Assembly (NCBI RefSeq): GCF_004307995.1
Contig: NZ_SIRE01000033.1
Coordinates: forward strand, 1-64,000
DNA from: Paenibacillus thalictri
GTDB taxonomy: Bacteria; Bacillota; Bacilli; Paenibacillales; NBRC-103111
Length of the DNA: 64,000 nucleotides
Reading direction: 5' to 3'
Below are positions 24,360-34,111 of the stretch, in pieces; the first letter of the stretch is position 1; each line of letters begins with the position of its first letter. Below the pieces are notes generated by a model. It did not search any database. It worked only from the letters and a program-made list of their open reading frames with translations, and had not been told where the DNA came from. A program made the position numbers and the translations under genes.

Positions 24360-25952
24360 ATGAAAGTAGTTTTGGTTGATGACGAGAAAGGAATTGTAGC
24401 AGGCCTCCAAAAAATGATAGGCCGCTATATTCCGGAATGCGAGATTGTAGGTGTAGCGTACAATGGCCTGGATGGCGCTAAGCTGATCCAATAATGTCAG
24501 CCGCATATTGTCATTACGGATATCCGAATGCCTCAGGCAGATGGGCTGGACATGATCCAGATTGTGCAAGAGAATGGTTGCCAGGCCAAATTTATTCTTT
24601 TGAGCGGGTATGCGGACTTCGTGTATGCACGTAGAGGAATGCAACTGGGGGTTAAATTTTACCTCAATAAGCCGGTGGAAGAAGAGGAGCTTCGCGAATG
24701 CGTCTGTAAGGTCATGGAAGTGATTCAGCAGGAACAAGTAAAACTTCAAGAGGTGAATGAGTTAAAGCAAGAAGTGAACAGCCGCATCATTGAAAGCGCC
24801 TTGCGAGATGTCGTTGATGGTGACAGCGACAATACGGGATATATGGATGAATTGCTTCAGATCGCTCGTATTCCGATAGGACGCACACAGGTTGTTTGCG
24901 CTTTGCTAGAATTTGAAAGCAGCCTTGGCTTTTTGATGGAAAGCGGACTTGATCCTGTGTTCCGTCTTATAGACCGCACACTGGGACAATATCAAGGCGT
25001 CTATCGCTTCCGGTATCTAGGCGCTCAGGTGGCAGTCATTGTTACACATCATAGCGCCATCGAATATGGGGAGTTAGTTAGAATTATTCAGCGTCTGAAA
25101 GAAGCCGTATTCCAGGAGATCAAATTATCCGTGACAGTCGGGTTAGGCACGGTGAAAGAAAAGTCGAATGAAATCAGCATTTCCTTTGAGGAAGCTCGTC
25201 ACTCGCTAAGTTACAAGATTCTTAAAGGCCCGGGAGCCGTAATTTCATATCCGGATATCATGTCGCTGTCAGGCAAACGGCAAGCGGTTCCGGAAGGCAT
25301 GATTAATAAGCTGGAGGCCTGCCTCGACAATATGGATGAAGCAGCTTGCGCCCGCGCGATCCGCGAGATTTTTCATTGGTTGGAGGAGCGCGAGATGAGC
25401 CCCGTTGACCTCCAACTGCAGTGCTTGAGCATTCTTTTGTCAAGTGCGCGAAAACTTTCAATGGAGCAGCTGCAGCAAAGTGACTTTTGGGGACGCCATC
25501 TTCTTGTCCTGGGTGGATTCTCGCGGTATTGGACATTGGAGCATATAGAGACATGGATGCTTCAGATGATTAAGGGGATTATCGTTTTTAAGCTGGAACA
25601 TCATATTACGAAGAAAAAGGATGTTATCACCGAGATCAAGGACTACGTAACGGAGCACTACGCCGATGCAATCAGCCTGACGGAGCTGTCCACCCGTTTT
25701 TTTATCAACCCCTATTATTTAAGCCAGCTCTTTAAGCAAAAGACAGGGGTTACCTATCTGACCTTTCTCACACAGACAAGAATCAACAAGTCCAAGGAAT
25801 TGCTGGAAAAAACCGATTTAAAGGTGTATGAGATATGCCAGATGGTCGGTTATTCCGACCCGCAGCACTTTGCTAGATTGTTCGAGAAACTGACAGGTTG
25901 CAAACCTAGCGAATATCGCAGGAATCCTAAAAATGACCCTGCCGAAACTTAA
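24360..25952 (+). pseudogene. YesN-type response regulator interrupted by an in-frame TAA
   Basis: Reading from ATG 24360 (after GGGAGG) gives a receiver domain MKVVLVDDEKGIVAGLQKMI... up to codon 44, then TAA at 24492-24494. The same frame continues uninterrupted to 25952 with QPHIVITDIRMP, LSGYADF, NKPVEEEEL and an AraC HTH pair at the end (LTELSTRFFINPYYLSQLF, VYEICQMVGYSDPQHFARLF). The only defect is the one nonsense codon. Phospho-acceptor Asp54 lies after the stop but before the next Met (codon 57, ATG 24528), and that Met has no ribosome site. Full-length product therefore needs read-through. Reinitiation would give a protein lacking the phosphorylation site. The partner kinase and target transporter look intact. 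A sequencing error is the alternative. Confidence 0.85.
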
Positions 25953-26038
25953 ATACGTCCTCTTGAGAGACCCTCTCTCCAAGCATACACTATAAGTAAG
26001 CGAATACATTAACTAGACATCTAGGGGGGATTGGATTG

Positions 26039-26941
26039 ATGAAGGGCAGTATTCACCAAATGAAGGTTTACTGGCCGCTCTATGCGATGGCCATTCCGGG
26101 CTTGATTTTTCTCGTCATTTTCAAGTATATTCCGTTGCTGGGCGCGGTGATCGCCTTCAAGGATTATTCGGTGTTCAAAGGGTTTATCGATAGTCCCTGG
26201 GTAGGATTCAAGCATTTTGAGAAACTTATCCATTATCCGGATTTCGTCCGCGTGTTCGGAAACACATTGATGCTGGGTTTTTTAAAAATCGTGCTGGTCT
26301 TTCCGATCCCGATCCTGTTAGCGCTGATGATGAACGAAATTCGGAAATCTGCACTGAAGAAAGGCATTCAGACTGCGCTTTACATCCCTCATTTTTTATC
26401 GTGGGTTATCGTATCCGGCATTGTGTTTGATATCTTCTCATTAAGCGGGCTGTTCAACGTGATTCTGGGCTGGTTCGGGTCTGATCCGATTTTGGCTATG
26501 CAAGACAGCGCTTACTTCCGGCCGGTCTATGTGCTCACTTCCATCTGGCGGGATGCGGGTTGGGGAACTGTCGTGTATATGGCCGCAATCAGCACCATCG
26601 ACCCGCAGTTATATGAATCGGCGATGATGGACGGTGCATCCAGATTCAGACAAATTCGTCATATTACGTTTCCGCTGCTTCTGCCTACGGTACTGGTTCT
26701 GTTTTTGCTGGAAATTGGCAACTTCCTGGACCTCGGTTTCGATCAAGTGTTTAATCTCTTGACACCAATGACGTACAGCGTGGGAGATATCCTCGATACG
26801 TACGTATTCCGCACAGGCATTCAGCAGGCGCAATATAGTTTTGCTACGGCGGTTGGTTTGTTCCAGTCGGTTATCGGTTTTATTCTGGTGTTTGTCTTCA
26901 ATCGGTTGTCGAAAAAAGTTTCGGACGGGGGGGTATGGTAG
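26039..26941 (+). CDS. LplB-type carbohydrate ABC transporter permease
   Basis: A 300-residue CUT1 permease. The first helix covers about 10-35 (LYAMAIPGLIFLVIFKYIPL), followed by GAVIAFKDYSVFKGF; the EAA loop is ESAMMDGASRFRQIRHITFP. ATG 26039 follows AGGGGGGATTGGATTG; a TTG directly before it would add one residue. First gene of the second ABC cassette. The broken YesN gene upstream would be the expected activator. Confidence 0.9.
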   Translation: MKGSIHQMKVYWPLYAMAIPGLIFLVIFKYIPLLGAVIAFKDYSVFKGFIDSPWVGFKHFEKLIHYPDFVRVFGNTLMLGFLKIVLVFPIPILLALMMNEIRKSALKKGIQTALYIPHFLSWVIVSGIVFDIFSLSGLFNVILGWFGSDPILAMQDSAYFRPVYVLTSIWRDAGWGTVVYMAAISTIDPQLYESAMMDGASRFRQIRHITFPLLLPTVLVLFLLEIGNFLDLGFDQVFNLLTPMTYSVGDILDTYVFRTGIQQAQYSFATAVGLFQSVIGFILVFVFNRLSKKVSDGGVW

Positions 26942-27813
26942 ATATGTTTGAATCCAGAGGAGAAAAAGCTTTCGGAGCATGCATCACAATCTTTCTTCTG
27001 CTGCTCTCGTTTATCGCGATCGTGCCGCTGCTGTCCGTCATCTCGATTTCTTTTAGTTCCAAAAGTGCCGTTGTGCAAAATCTGGTGTCCATATGGCCCA
27101 GGAAGTTTACGTTGGATTCCTGGACATATATCATAGACCGCCCGGACTTGTGGAAGTCATTTTTCCTTACGTTAGGTTCGACTGTGATAGGTACGGGCTT
27201 GGCACTGCTCATTACGGCTTTGCTGGCTTATCCGCTTTCGAAGCCGGAGTTCCGCTGGGGTTCTGTGATTATGGTCGGCGTTGTCATCGCCATGATTTTC
27301 AAGGCTCCGATCATTCCTTTTTTCCTTACTGTACGGGGTATCGGGCTTTATAACAACCCGCTGGTCTTGATCGTTCCTCATATCCTGAATCCCTTTAATC
27401 TGATCATCATGCGAAGCTTCTTCAAGGAGTTCTCTAAGGAACTTGAGGAAGCGGCTCTCCTGGAAGGCTGCGGTTATTTTCGAATGTTGTTTCAATTCGT
27501 CCTCCCGCTGTCCAAGGCAGTGCTTGCTACGTTAGCTTTGTTCTATGCGGTCGTTATTTGGAACCAGTTTCAGACGCCGCTATTATTTCTCCAAAATACG
27601 GACTGGTTCCCGTTACAGATGAAGATACGCCAGTACATCTCGGATGATAATTTAATTATGCCGGGTGCCGTTTCAACGGCTGACTTTAATTTTAACGAAC
27701 GAACGTTAAAATCGGCGACGGTTATTTTCGCCATCATTCCGATTATTGCGGTATACCCTTTCTTGCAGAAGTATTTTGTCAAAGGAGCCATGATCGGCTC
27801 TGTCAAAGGATAA
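26935..27813 (+). CDS. YtcP-type carbohydrate ABC transporter permease
   Basis: A 292-residue partner permease overlapping the previous gene by 7 bp, hence translationally coupled; ATG 26944 is an alternative start. It has the membrane helix FLLLLSFIAIVPLLSVISISF, the EAA-type loop EAALLEGCGYFRMLFQFVLP and the family C-terminus PFLQKYFVKGAMIGSVKG. Glu replaces the usual Asp of the EAA loop I/M-D-G motif (LEGCG), a small departure from the other copies in this window. Confidence 0.9.
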   Translation: MVDMFESRGEKAFGACITIFLLLLSFIAIVPLLSVISISFSSKSAVVQNLVSIWPRKFTLDSWTYIIDRPDLWKSFFLTLGSTVIGTGLALLITALLAYPLSKPEFRWGSVIMVGVVIAMIFKAPIIPFFLTVRGIGLYNNPLVLIVPHILNPFNLIIMRSFFKEFSKELEEAALLEGCGYFRMLFQFVLPLSKAVLATLALFYAVVIWNQFQTPLLFLQNTDWFPLQMKIRQYISDDNLIMPGAVSTADFNFNERTLKSATVIFAIIPIIAVYPFLQKYFVKGAMIGSVKG

Positions 27814-27876
27814 TTTCGGTTTTAAGGCTTCATGAGCCTGGAACTTATAATGTCAATTTCAAGGGGGAAACATGGC

Positions 27877-29457
27877 ATGGCTATCAAAAAATTCGGGGTA
27901 CTGGCACTAACAGGTGTCTTGGCCGTTACAGGTTTTAGCGGCTGCAGCAGCAATACGGACAAATCCGCTTCTTCTTCTGCTCCAGAGCAGAGCGGGGTTC
28001 CGAAGACGGAGGAAATCGTTGATCTCGAAGTGTGGAATACCAATACAGGCTTTAAACCGATTACCAAAGGCAGCAAACTGTATGAATTTTATAAGGAAAA
28101 GCTGGGTGTCGGCGTCATCCAACCTTATGTGGAATGGAACGGAGGCACCACTTACTTAAACCAGCTGAATCTGAAGATTGCTGCGAACGAAATGCCGGAC
28201 TTGTTCAAACCACAGCAGGGTATCGAAGACAGCTTGGCGAAAAACGGCGCAATCGCCGATTTGACAGATCTTTTGCCGAAGTACGCGCCAAATGTATGGC
28301 AGACCATTCCGAAGGAAGTGTGGGACGTGGTCAAAGCCAACGATCCTACCGGACAAGGGAAAATTTATTATATCCCGGGCGTGCTGGACTATGGCAGGGA
28401 AGCGGGTTTGATTCGTAAGGATTGGCTCGACAAGCTGGGACTGCAAATGCCAAAGACGCAAGATGACTACGTGAAAGTACTTGAAGCTTTCCGCGATAAG
28501 GATCCGAACGGAAATGGACAAAAAGATGAGATCCCGACCGGCGGCCGGGAGCAGGCTGCTTGGATGGATCATTTATTCGCGATGTATGGTGTAGCCATGT
28601 TCGAAGGCAAGCCGGATTGGGATGTGTACGATGGCAAGCTGACCTACGCTGCGGTTTCTCCGAATATGAGAGCTGCATTGGAATTCATCGCCAAACTGTA
28701 TAAGGATGGATTAATCGATAAGGAGTCGCTTTTGAACACGAAGGCGAAGTGGGAAGGGAAAATCGATTCCAACAATGTCGGCAGCTACTTCCATTGGGAA
28801 GAGTCGGTCTTCGACCGTTTAGAAAATATTAATAAAAATACAGGCGTGAAAGGCGATTACTCCGTGCTCCCGATTACAGAGGTTCAAGGGTATAAGGGAT
28901 TCTATACTTTGAAGAAGATTCAGCCCCCTGTCTGGGTTGTGAAAAATAACAAGGACCAGAAGAAGCTTATGGCAACGCTGAAGCTGCTGAACAACATGTA
29001 CGACAAAAAGAATTGGTATCCGCTTTATCTTGGCGTGGAAGGCATGCATCATATCATAAAGGACGGCAAACCTTCCAGGCTTCCGGATGACAAAAGTGCG
29101 CAAGAGAACCTCGCCATTAACCCGTTTCTTGACGTAGCTACTGCCGATTTCACTATGGAGCTGTTCAAAAATGCGTCGTCGGAGGATCGAAAATGGGCGG
29201 TAGATCAAGGGATACGAAATGTTCAGGATGCTCAGAAATATTTCAAAACCATTGCCGGTGACGGTATGCCTGCAGGCGTCTACGAAGGATTCGCAGATAT
29301 TAATAATCGTACGCTTTATGTGGAATATGCAACTAAGATTATTCTTGGACAGTATCCGATCAGCAAATTCGATGAATTCGTAGATAAGTGGAACAAATCG
29401 GGTGGCGACGAGGTCACGAAGCGTGCCAGAGATTGGTATGCAAAGGTGAAGAAATAG
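27877..29457 (+). CDS. Extracellular sugar-binding lipoprotein
   Basis: A 526-residue lipoprotein, lipobox FSGC (Cys23), with the large CUT1 binding fold. A calcium-loop-like DPNGNGQKDEIP sits at about residue 205. Aromatic stretches (YVEWNGGTTYLNQL, WYPLYLGVEGMHHI) suit sugar binding. ATG 27877 is chosen because AAGGGGGAAAC lies about 11 nt upstream; upstream in-frame ATGs would precede the signal peptide. Last gene of the second ABC cassette, followed by a hairpin. Confidence 0.9.
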   Translation: MAIKKFGVLALTGVLAVTGFSGCSSNTDKSASSSAPEQSGVPKTEEIVDLEVWNTNTGFKPITKGSKLYEFYKEKLGVGVIQPYVEWNGGTTYLNQLNLKIAANEMPDLFKPQQGIEDSLAKNGAIADLTDLLPKYAPNVWQTIPKEVWDVVKANDPTGQGKIYYIPGVLDYGREAGLIRKDWLDKLGLQMPKTQDDYVKVLEAFRDKDPNGNGQKDEIPTGGREQAAWMDHLFAMYGVAMFEGKPDWDVYDGKLTYAAVSPNMRAALEFIAKLYKDGLIDKESLLNTKAKWEGKIDSNNVGSYFHWEESVFDRLENINKNTGVKGDYSVLPITEVQGYKGFYTLKKIQPPVWVVKNNKDQKKLMATLKLLNNMYDKKNWYPLYLGVEGMHHIIKDGKPSRLPDDKSAQENLAINPFLDVATADFTMELFKNASSEDRKWAVDQGIRNVQDAQKYFKTIAGDGMPAGVYEGFADINNRTLYVEYATKIILGQYPISKFDEFVDKWNKSGGDEVTKRARDWYAKVKK

Positions 29458-29520
29458 TACGCCCAGCCGGTTTCGTACCCGGCAGTGGGGTATGGGGTTA
29501 GCTGCATCAAAACCAAAGGA

Positions 29521-29547
29521 AAGGCTGCTGGTATGATCGGCAGCCTT
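29521..29547. terminator. Probable terminator hairpin after the second ABC cassette
   Basis: AAGGCTGC (29521-29528) pairs perfectly with GCAGCCTT (29540-29547). It lies between convergent genes (27877 forward, 29582 reverse). U runs are weak on both sides. Confidence 0.45.
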
Positions 29548-29581
29548 CATCGCGTTAAGGGGCTATATGTAATGACAAGTT

Positions 29582-30223
29582 TCAGGAGGAGCGGGCGCCT
29601 GCCGCCCAACCGGCTGCGGAACGGATCCACTTCTCGTAGGCCTCCGATTGGAAGGAGGGCGGATGATGGCCAGGCATCAGGTAAACGACCCGGCCCAAGC
29701 CATACGGGCGTACCCAGGCTGCAGGCCATTCCTTGCCTTCGTGAGCGTACGTCAAGAGCAGTTCGAGCGGCGCGAACGGGTCCAACTCGAAACGGTAAGG
29801 TTCTTCGTCCATCACAAACGGCTCCATTCCCCTCGTCAAGGGGTGATGGCTCTCCGTTATCGTGAAAGGGAGTGTGGTGTAAGCCGGGTGCCCTGTGAAT
29901 CGGGCTCCGATCAGCTGGCTTAACTCCGGGCTGCCTTGCATGGAGATGCCGTTATGGATGGCGAGCAGGCCGCCGCCTCTAGCAACGAATTGAAGCAGTC
30001 CGGCCGTTTCTTCGGCCGCAGGTGTCTTTCTCCAGATATCCAGGTAGGAAACGATCAAGCGATAGGGCTGGAGGATCTCCAGCTTCAGGTGAGAGGTGCC
30101 TTCTAGCGCTGTCACTTGAAAGGACGCCCCGAGAATATCGATAATACGCTCTTGCACCACCCGCAGGGGATGGTGCGGAGCATCGTCGTTATTGCCAAGA
30201 AGTAAGGTATGAATCATTGCCAT
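29582..30223 (-). CDS. ThuA-like domain protein
   Basis: A 213-residue protein of the ThuA (trehalose-utilisation/glutamine-amidotransferase-like) family. Features are VSYLDIWRKTPAAEETAGLL, FVARGGGLLAIHNGIS, QLIGARFTGHPAYTTLPFTI, SHHPLTRGME, and PAAWVRPYGLGRVVYLMPGH with the family's R-x-x-Y-G-x-G-R-V ending. It probably binds or modifies a sugar, but the catalytic function of the family is unsettled. Third gene of a reverse operon with the SDR and toroid genes. AAAGGA lies about 11 nt before ATG 30223. Confidence 0.8.
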   Translation of the reverse strand: MAMIHTLLLGNNDDAPHHPLRVVQERIIDILGASFQVTALEGTSHLKLEILQPYRLIVSYLDIWRKTPAAEETAGLLQFVARGGGLLAIHNGISMQGSPELSQLIGARFTGHPAYTTLPFTITESHHPLTRGMEPFVMDEEPYRFELDPFAPLELLLTYAHEGKEWPAAWVRPYGLGRVVYLMPGHHPPSFQSEAYEKWIRSAAGWAAGARSS

Positions 30224-30260
30224 AAGAATCCGTTTCCTTTCGAAAAGTTGTCGTCCAGCC

Positions 30261-30992
30261 TTACCACGGCCAATGTTCCCCTTGGTAATCGATTAACGCC
30301 AGCGCCTGGTCCGGCCAATCGGGGCTGAGCCTCTGCTCGAGGAGGCCGAGAATGTGCTGTGCGGATTGCTCCGGCGACAGCTTGGCGGATGTATCCAGCT
30401 TGCCCTTCATGAAGGTCTGCACATGCCCGGGATACACAACCAGCACTTTGCCGCCTTGCGGGGAAATCTGGTTATGGATCAGCTGGGATTGCATGTTGAG
30501 CGCAGCCTTGGACATGCAGTAGGCATACCAGGCTGTCCGCTTGCAGGCTCCGATGCTGCCGGCCTCGGATGAAATGTTCACGATGATCTTGTCGGTGCTC
30601 TTTAAAATAAGGTCAATCAGTCCGTTCGTCATACGCAATGCGCCCAGCGTGTTCACGCGGAACACCTGCTCTATGTCTGCAAAATCCAGCTTATCTTGAA
30701 TGGTTGAGGTAATGTTTCCGAGAATGGCTCCATTATTTATGAGCAAATCAAGCTGCTCCGTTTCGGCGGTCACAATATGCAGCGCTTCCGCCACACTCTT
30801 CGCGTCGCTGATGTCCAAACGAATAGGGCGCAGCCGCTTGCCATAGGCCGCCTTCAGCTCCTGCAGGGCTTGACATTCTTCCGCATACTGTCCTGCCCAT
30901 ACATGATAACCTTGCGCCAGCAGTCCTTTGGCCAAAGCGAGGCCAAGCCCCCGGTCCGCCCCGGTGACGAGGGCCCAACGATTGTTTTCCAT
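30261..30992 (-). CDS. Short-chain dehydrogenase/reductase (SDR)
   Basis: A 243-residue classical SDR: cofactor motif TGADRGLGLALA, the NNGAILG variant of NNAG, catalytic Ser in NISSEAGS and YCMSK as Y-x-x-x-K. An NAD(P)-dependent oxidoreductase, likely acting on a sugar-derived alcohol or ketone given its operon with ThuA-like and toroid proteins. AAAGGAGCTGCAGCT precedes ATG 30992. It starts 47 bp after the toroid gene. Confidence 0.88.
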   Translation of the reverse strand: MENNRWALVTGADRGLGLALAKGLLAQGYHVWAGQYAEECQALQELKAAYGKRLRPIRLDISDAKSVAEALHIVTAETEQLDLLINNGAILGNITSTIQDKLDFADIEQVFRVNTLGALRMTNGLIDLILKSTDKIIVNISSEAGSIGACKRTAWYAYCMSKAALNMQSQLIHNQISPQGGKVLVVYPGHVQTFMKGKLDTSAKLSPEQSAQHILGLLEQRLSPDWPDQALALIDYQGEHWPW

Positions 30993-31039
30993 AGCTGCAG
31001 CTCCTTTATTTTATTTGTTTCATTGCACATTATAAAAAC

Positions 31040-32023
31040 TTAAATAAACGGACGCCGGTCTAAAATCTTCCGCAGCACACGGTCCGCAGTGACCCGTTCA
31101 GGCATTACTGACTGCACGAGGGCTAGCGCACAAACCGTGCCGCACAACGAATGTGTATCTTCAAACAACGCATCTTCGGGGCCATCAGATAGGGCCGTAA
31201 TGCTGCTTAGGAGATGACTGCCAATCGCTTGTATCATGGAATTCAGTTCGTTTTCCCGATGCCGTGTTTGTTCAGCGGCACTTATCAAGGTGTACAATAC
31301 ATCCAGCTCCACGAAGGCCAACGCGCCGGCTTTCAGTGGGATCTGCCCGTCATTGTGCATAGCCAGGCACGTATCGATCCACTGATTCGGGTATCGCATA
31401 GGACGCTTGCGGTAGTTCTGATTGAACAAATAATGAAAAGAGCTGGCTAAATGATGAAATAGCGGAGCTCCATTGTGAATGGCTCCTTTCCTCCAAAGGC
31501 CGGTTTCCGGATCAGCCTCTTGATCAAGCCATTCGAAATACCACTGCTCCCATTCGCGGTCAACCTCGCCGGCCAGCACCATCGCAGCATAAATGCCTGC
31601 GCCTTTGTGCGATTCTCTCCAAGGCAGATGTGCCCAGTCGAGACTTTCCATCCAGGCATGAAGGCCTGCGCGGCTTTTGACAGTATGAAGGCCCGTTAAA
31701 GGATGGCAGGGTTTACTGTCCAGCAGTTCCAAAGCGGCAATGGCGTACGCCGTCCGGTGGACGGGATGATGGCTGGCGGCGCTAAAAAAGCCGTCCTTGG
31801 GCTCTTGAAAGCTTTGCAGAATCTTCACCAAATGTTGATGCTCGCTGCTGCCCGCTTCCGGCAGTTCGCCCAGCGTGTATAGCAAAATGACGGCATCTGC
31901 GGTTCCGTACAAATCTGCTGCGAGAGGATCAGAGAGCTTTTGGCGGTAGCCTCCCAACTGACCGGTTCGGTGAGCTTCGATGGTGCGGCGTACTTTTTTT
32001 AGAAAAGGTTCGATATGAGTCAT
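31040..32023 (-). CDS. Alpha/alpha-toroid protein of unknown function
   Basis: A 327-residue protein composed of repeating helices with spaced aromatic and Gly residues (GGYRQKLSDPLAADLYGTAD, KDGFFSAASHHPVHRTAYAI, PETGLWRKGAIHNG, LFEDTHSLCGTVCALA). This resembles the (alpha/alpha)6 barrels of unsaturated glucuronyl hydrolases, lyases and terpene-cyclase-like proteins. The motif pattern does not let me name a family or active site. It leads the reverse operon and is divergently transcribed from the AraC regulator at 32167, which probably controls it. A glycan-processing role is inference. Confidence 0.6.
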   Translation of the reverse strand: MTHIEPFLKKVRRTIEAHRTGQLGGYRQKLSDPLAADLYGTADAVILLYTLGELPEAGSSEHQHLVKILQSFQEPKDGFFSAASHHPVHRTAYAIAALELLDSKPCHPLTGLHTVKSRAGLHAWMESLDWAHLPWRESHKGAGIYAAMVLAGEVDREWEQWYFEWLDQEADPETGLWRKGAIHNGAPLFHHLASSFHYLFNQNYRKRPMRYPNQWIDTCLAMHNDGQIPLKAGALAFVELDVLYTLISAAEQTRHRENELNSMIQAIGSHLLSSITALSDGPEDALFEDTHSLCGTVCALALVQSVMPERVTADRVLRKILDRRPFI

Positions 32024-32166
32024 GAAGGTATGCCTCGCTCTACAATGAATTTGAGTTGAGTTGATTTCATTCTAGTTCAAATCGGTGGTGACAGATATGA
32101 TAAAATGGAAGCACTATATAGCATAAAGACATATTTCTCAACAGCATTGAAGGGGGAAGACGGACG

Positions 32167-33033
32167 TTGACCAAACATAAAATTGCGCAGTACTCGATTC
32201 AGTCCCAGCAGGATATCCAATTTTACTACACGGGTACGGAGCAATGTATCGCAGGTCAATCTTGGGGGCCTGCCATTAAGCAGTGCTATAAAATATTTTA
32301 TATTCATAGCGGCAAAGGCATTTATCGCACCGTTGACAGAACGTATCACTTATCCAAGGGACATGTGTTTCTGCTTTCGCCGTATGTCGTTTCTTTTTTT
32401 CAGGCGGACGGGGAGGAGCCGTGGAATTTTTCATGGGTCGCTTTCGGCGGCGGCATCGTTAAAGATTACTTGCGGCAGGCCGGCTTTACGCCCGAGAATC
32501 CGGTTATTTCGAGCGATCGGGAGCAGGAAATTCGGCAGTGCTTCAACCGGCTGTTTGACGCGAATCAACGGTATTACAGCAAGCCGCTGCAGTTGACTTC
32601 GGCGTTGTATGCCTTTTTAGCTCTTGTGCTGGAGTCATCTGAAAATGAGCCTGCAATCTTGCAGAACAGCAACATAAAGGACGTGTACGTGGCGCAAGCC
32701 ATTTCTTTTATGAAAAACAACTACACCCGAAACATCACGATCGAGGAAATGGCGCAAACGCTGGGGCTGAACCGGAAATATCTCGCGAGCCTGTTTAAAG
32801 CTGCCATGGGCATGCCGCCGCAGCATTATTTAGGCGAGCTCCGGTTGAGCAAAGCGTGTGGGCTGCTGACGGATACTTCACTTTCGATAAAGGAGATTGC
32901 ATATTCGGTGGGGTATACGGGGCAACTCCATTTTACGCGGATGTTCAAGAAAATGTATGGCATCTCACCTAGTCAATACCGGGATAGCGGGCATGGGATT
33001 GGAGCCGGCCCGTGCGAAGAACGGACTATGTAA
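32167..33033 (+). CDS. AraC-family regulator with cupin sensor domain
   Basis: A 288-residue cytoplasmic regulator. The N-terminal AraC-binding cupin (about 20-150; GKGIYRTVDRTYHLSKGHVF, PWNFSWVAFGG) is followed by two HTH motifs (about 185-280; ITIEEMAQTLGLNRKYLASL, IKEIAYSVGYTGQLHFTRMF, SPSQYRD). It is divergent from the toroid/SDR/ThuA operon across 143 bp. TTG 32167 follows GAAGGGGGAAGACGGACG. Confidence 0.85.
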   Translation: MTKHKIAQYSIQSQQDIQFYYTGTEQCIAGQSWGPAIKQCYKIFYIHSGKGIYRTVDRTYHLSKGHVFLLSPYVVSFFQADGEEPWNFSWVAFGGGIVKDYLRQAGFTPENPVISSDREQEIRQCFNRLFDANQRYYSKPLQLTSALYAFLALVLESSENEPAILQNSNIKDVYVAQAISFMKNNYTRNITIEEMAQTLGLNRKYLASLFKAAMGMPPQHYLGELRLSKACGLLTDTSLSIKEIAYSVGYTGQLHFTRMFKKMYGISPSQYRDSGHGIGAGPCEERTM

Positions 33034-33056
33034 CAAAAAGAAAAGAAATGATAACA

Positions 33057-33085
33057 TTTTTGTCGATGAACTGGTGCTATACAAT
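33057..33085 (+). promoter_or_regulatory. Candidate promoter of the aldo/keto reductase gene
   Basis: TTTTTG (33057-33062), 17 bp, TACAAT (33080-33085), just upstream of the gene at 33122. The -35 is weak, as expected for an AraC-activated promoter. Confidence 0.35.
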
Positions 33086-33121
33086 ATAATGGCGTACACA
33101 GAGAAAGATGGAGGTTATTTT

Positions 33122-34111
33122 ATGAGCTATACGCCAAAAAATGAACGATATTCCTGTATGAAGTATACAAGGTGCGGAAATTCAGGCCTCAAGCTGCCTG
33201 CTATTTCTCTCGGTCTTTGGCAAAATTATGGAGGCGTGAATGCAATTGAAACTCAACGTGAGATGCTGCGCTTAGCTTTCGATCTTGGCATTACCCACTT
33301 TGATCTAGCCAACAACTACGGCCCTCCCGCAGGATCCGCAGAAGAGAATTTAGGCAGAATACTGAAAATGGACTTCGCCGCTTACCGTGATGAATTGATT
33401 GTATCCACCAAAGCAGGCAACCCAATGTGGGACGGCCCCTACGGAGACGGGGGCTCAAAGAAACATATGCTGGCCAGCCTTGACCAAAGCCTGAAGCGAA
33501 TGGGCCTTGAGTACGTTGACATTTTCTATTCACACAGATCAGATCCGGAGACACCCTTGGAAGAAACGATGCGTGCACTTGATATGGCAGTAAGGCAAGG
33601 AAAAGCGCTATACGTAGGATTATCCAATTACAGCGTCGAGCAAACCCGCATGGCTTCCGCTATTTTGAAAGATCTGGGCACCCCCTGTCTGATCCACCAA
33701 CCCAAGTACAATATGTTCGACAGATGGATAGAAAACGGGCTGCAGGATGTACTGAAGACGGAAGGCATAGGCTCTATAGCCTTCTCGCCTTTGGCCAAGG
33801 GACTGCTGACCAACCGTTACCTCAACGGAATTCCGGCTGATTCCAGGGCAGCAAGTTCCAGCCGGTCGTTGAACGTCAACGCGATCACGGAAGAGATCAT
33901 GCTTAAGGTCTTACGTTTGAACAACATTGCACTAGAGCGCAATCAAAGTCTTTCTCAAATGGTTCTGGCATGGGTGCTTAGAGAGGGACGCGTCACCTCG
34001 GCTCTAATCGGCGCAAGCAAGGCAAGCCAAATTGAAGACAACGTTGCAGCCCTGAGTAACCTGGATTTCAGCCAGGAAGAGCTGCTGAAAATTGAGGAAA
34101 TATTGAAATGA
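33122..34111 (+). CDS. Aldo/keto reductase
   Basis: A 329-residue NADPH-dependent reductase barrel. Catalytic residues are in THFDLANNYGPPAGSAEENLG (Asp, Tyr), ELIVSTKAG (Lys) and VDIFYSHRSDPE (His). It resembles the YghZ/L-glyceraldehyde-3-phosphate-reductase and YajO-like group. GGAGG lies 7 nt before ATG 33122. It ends exactly one base before the converging AraC gene. Probably reduces a sugar aldehyde; neighbouring AraC genes on both sides suggest sugar control. Confidence 0.88.
   Translation: MSYTPKNERYSCMKYTRCGNSGLKLPAISLGLWQNYGGVNAIETQREMLRLAFDLGITHFDLANNYGPPAGSAEENLGRILKMDFAAYRDELIVSTKAGNPMWDGPYGDGGSKKHMLASLDQSLKRMGLEYVDIFYSHRSDPETPLEETMRALDMAVRQGKALYVGLSNYSVEQTRMASAILKDLGTPCLIHQPKYNMFDRWIENGLQDVLKTEGIGSIAFSPLAKGLLTNRYLNGIPADSRAASSSRSLNVNAITEEIMLKVLRLNNIALERNQSLSQMVLAWVLREGRVTSALIGASKASQIEDNVAALSNLDFSQEELLKIEEILK

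Noticed and set aside
32897-33121. A 75-residue N-terminal extension of the aldo/keto reductase
   Set aside because: It overlaps the AraC gene in another frame; GGAGG and ATG 33122 fit the family start.
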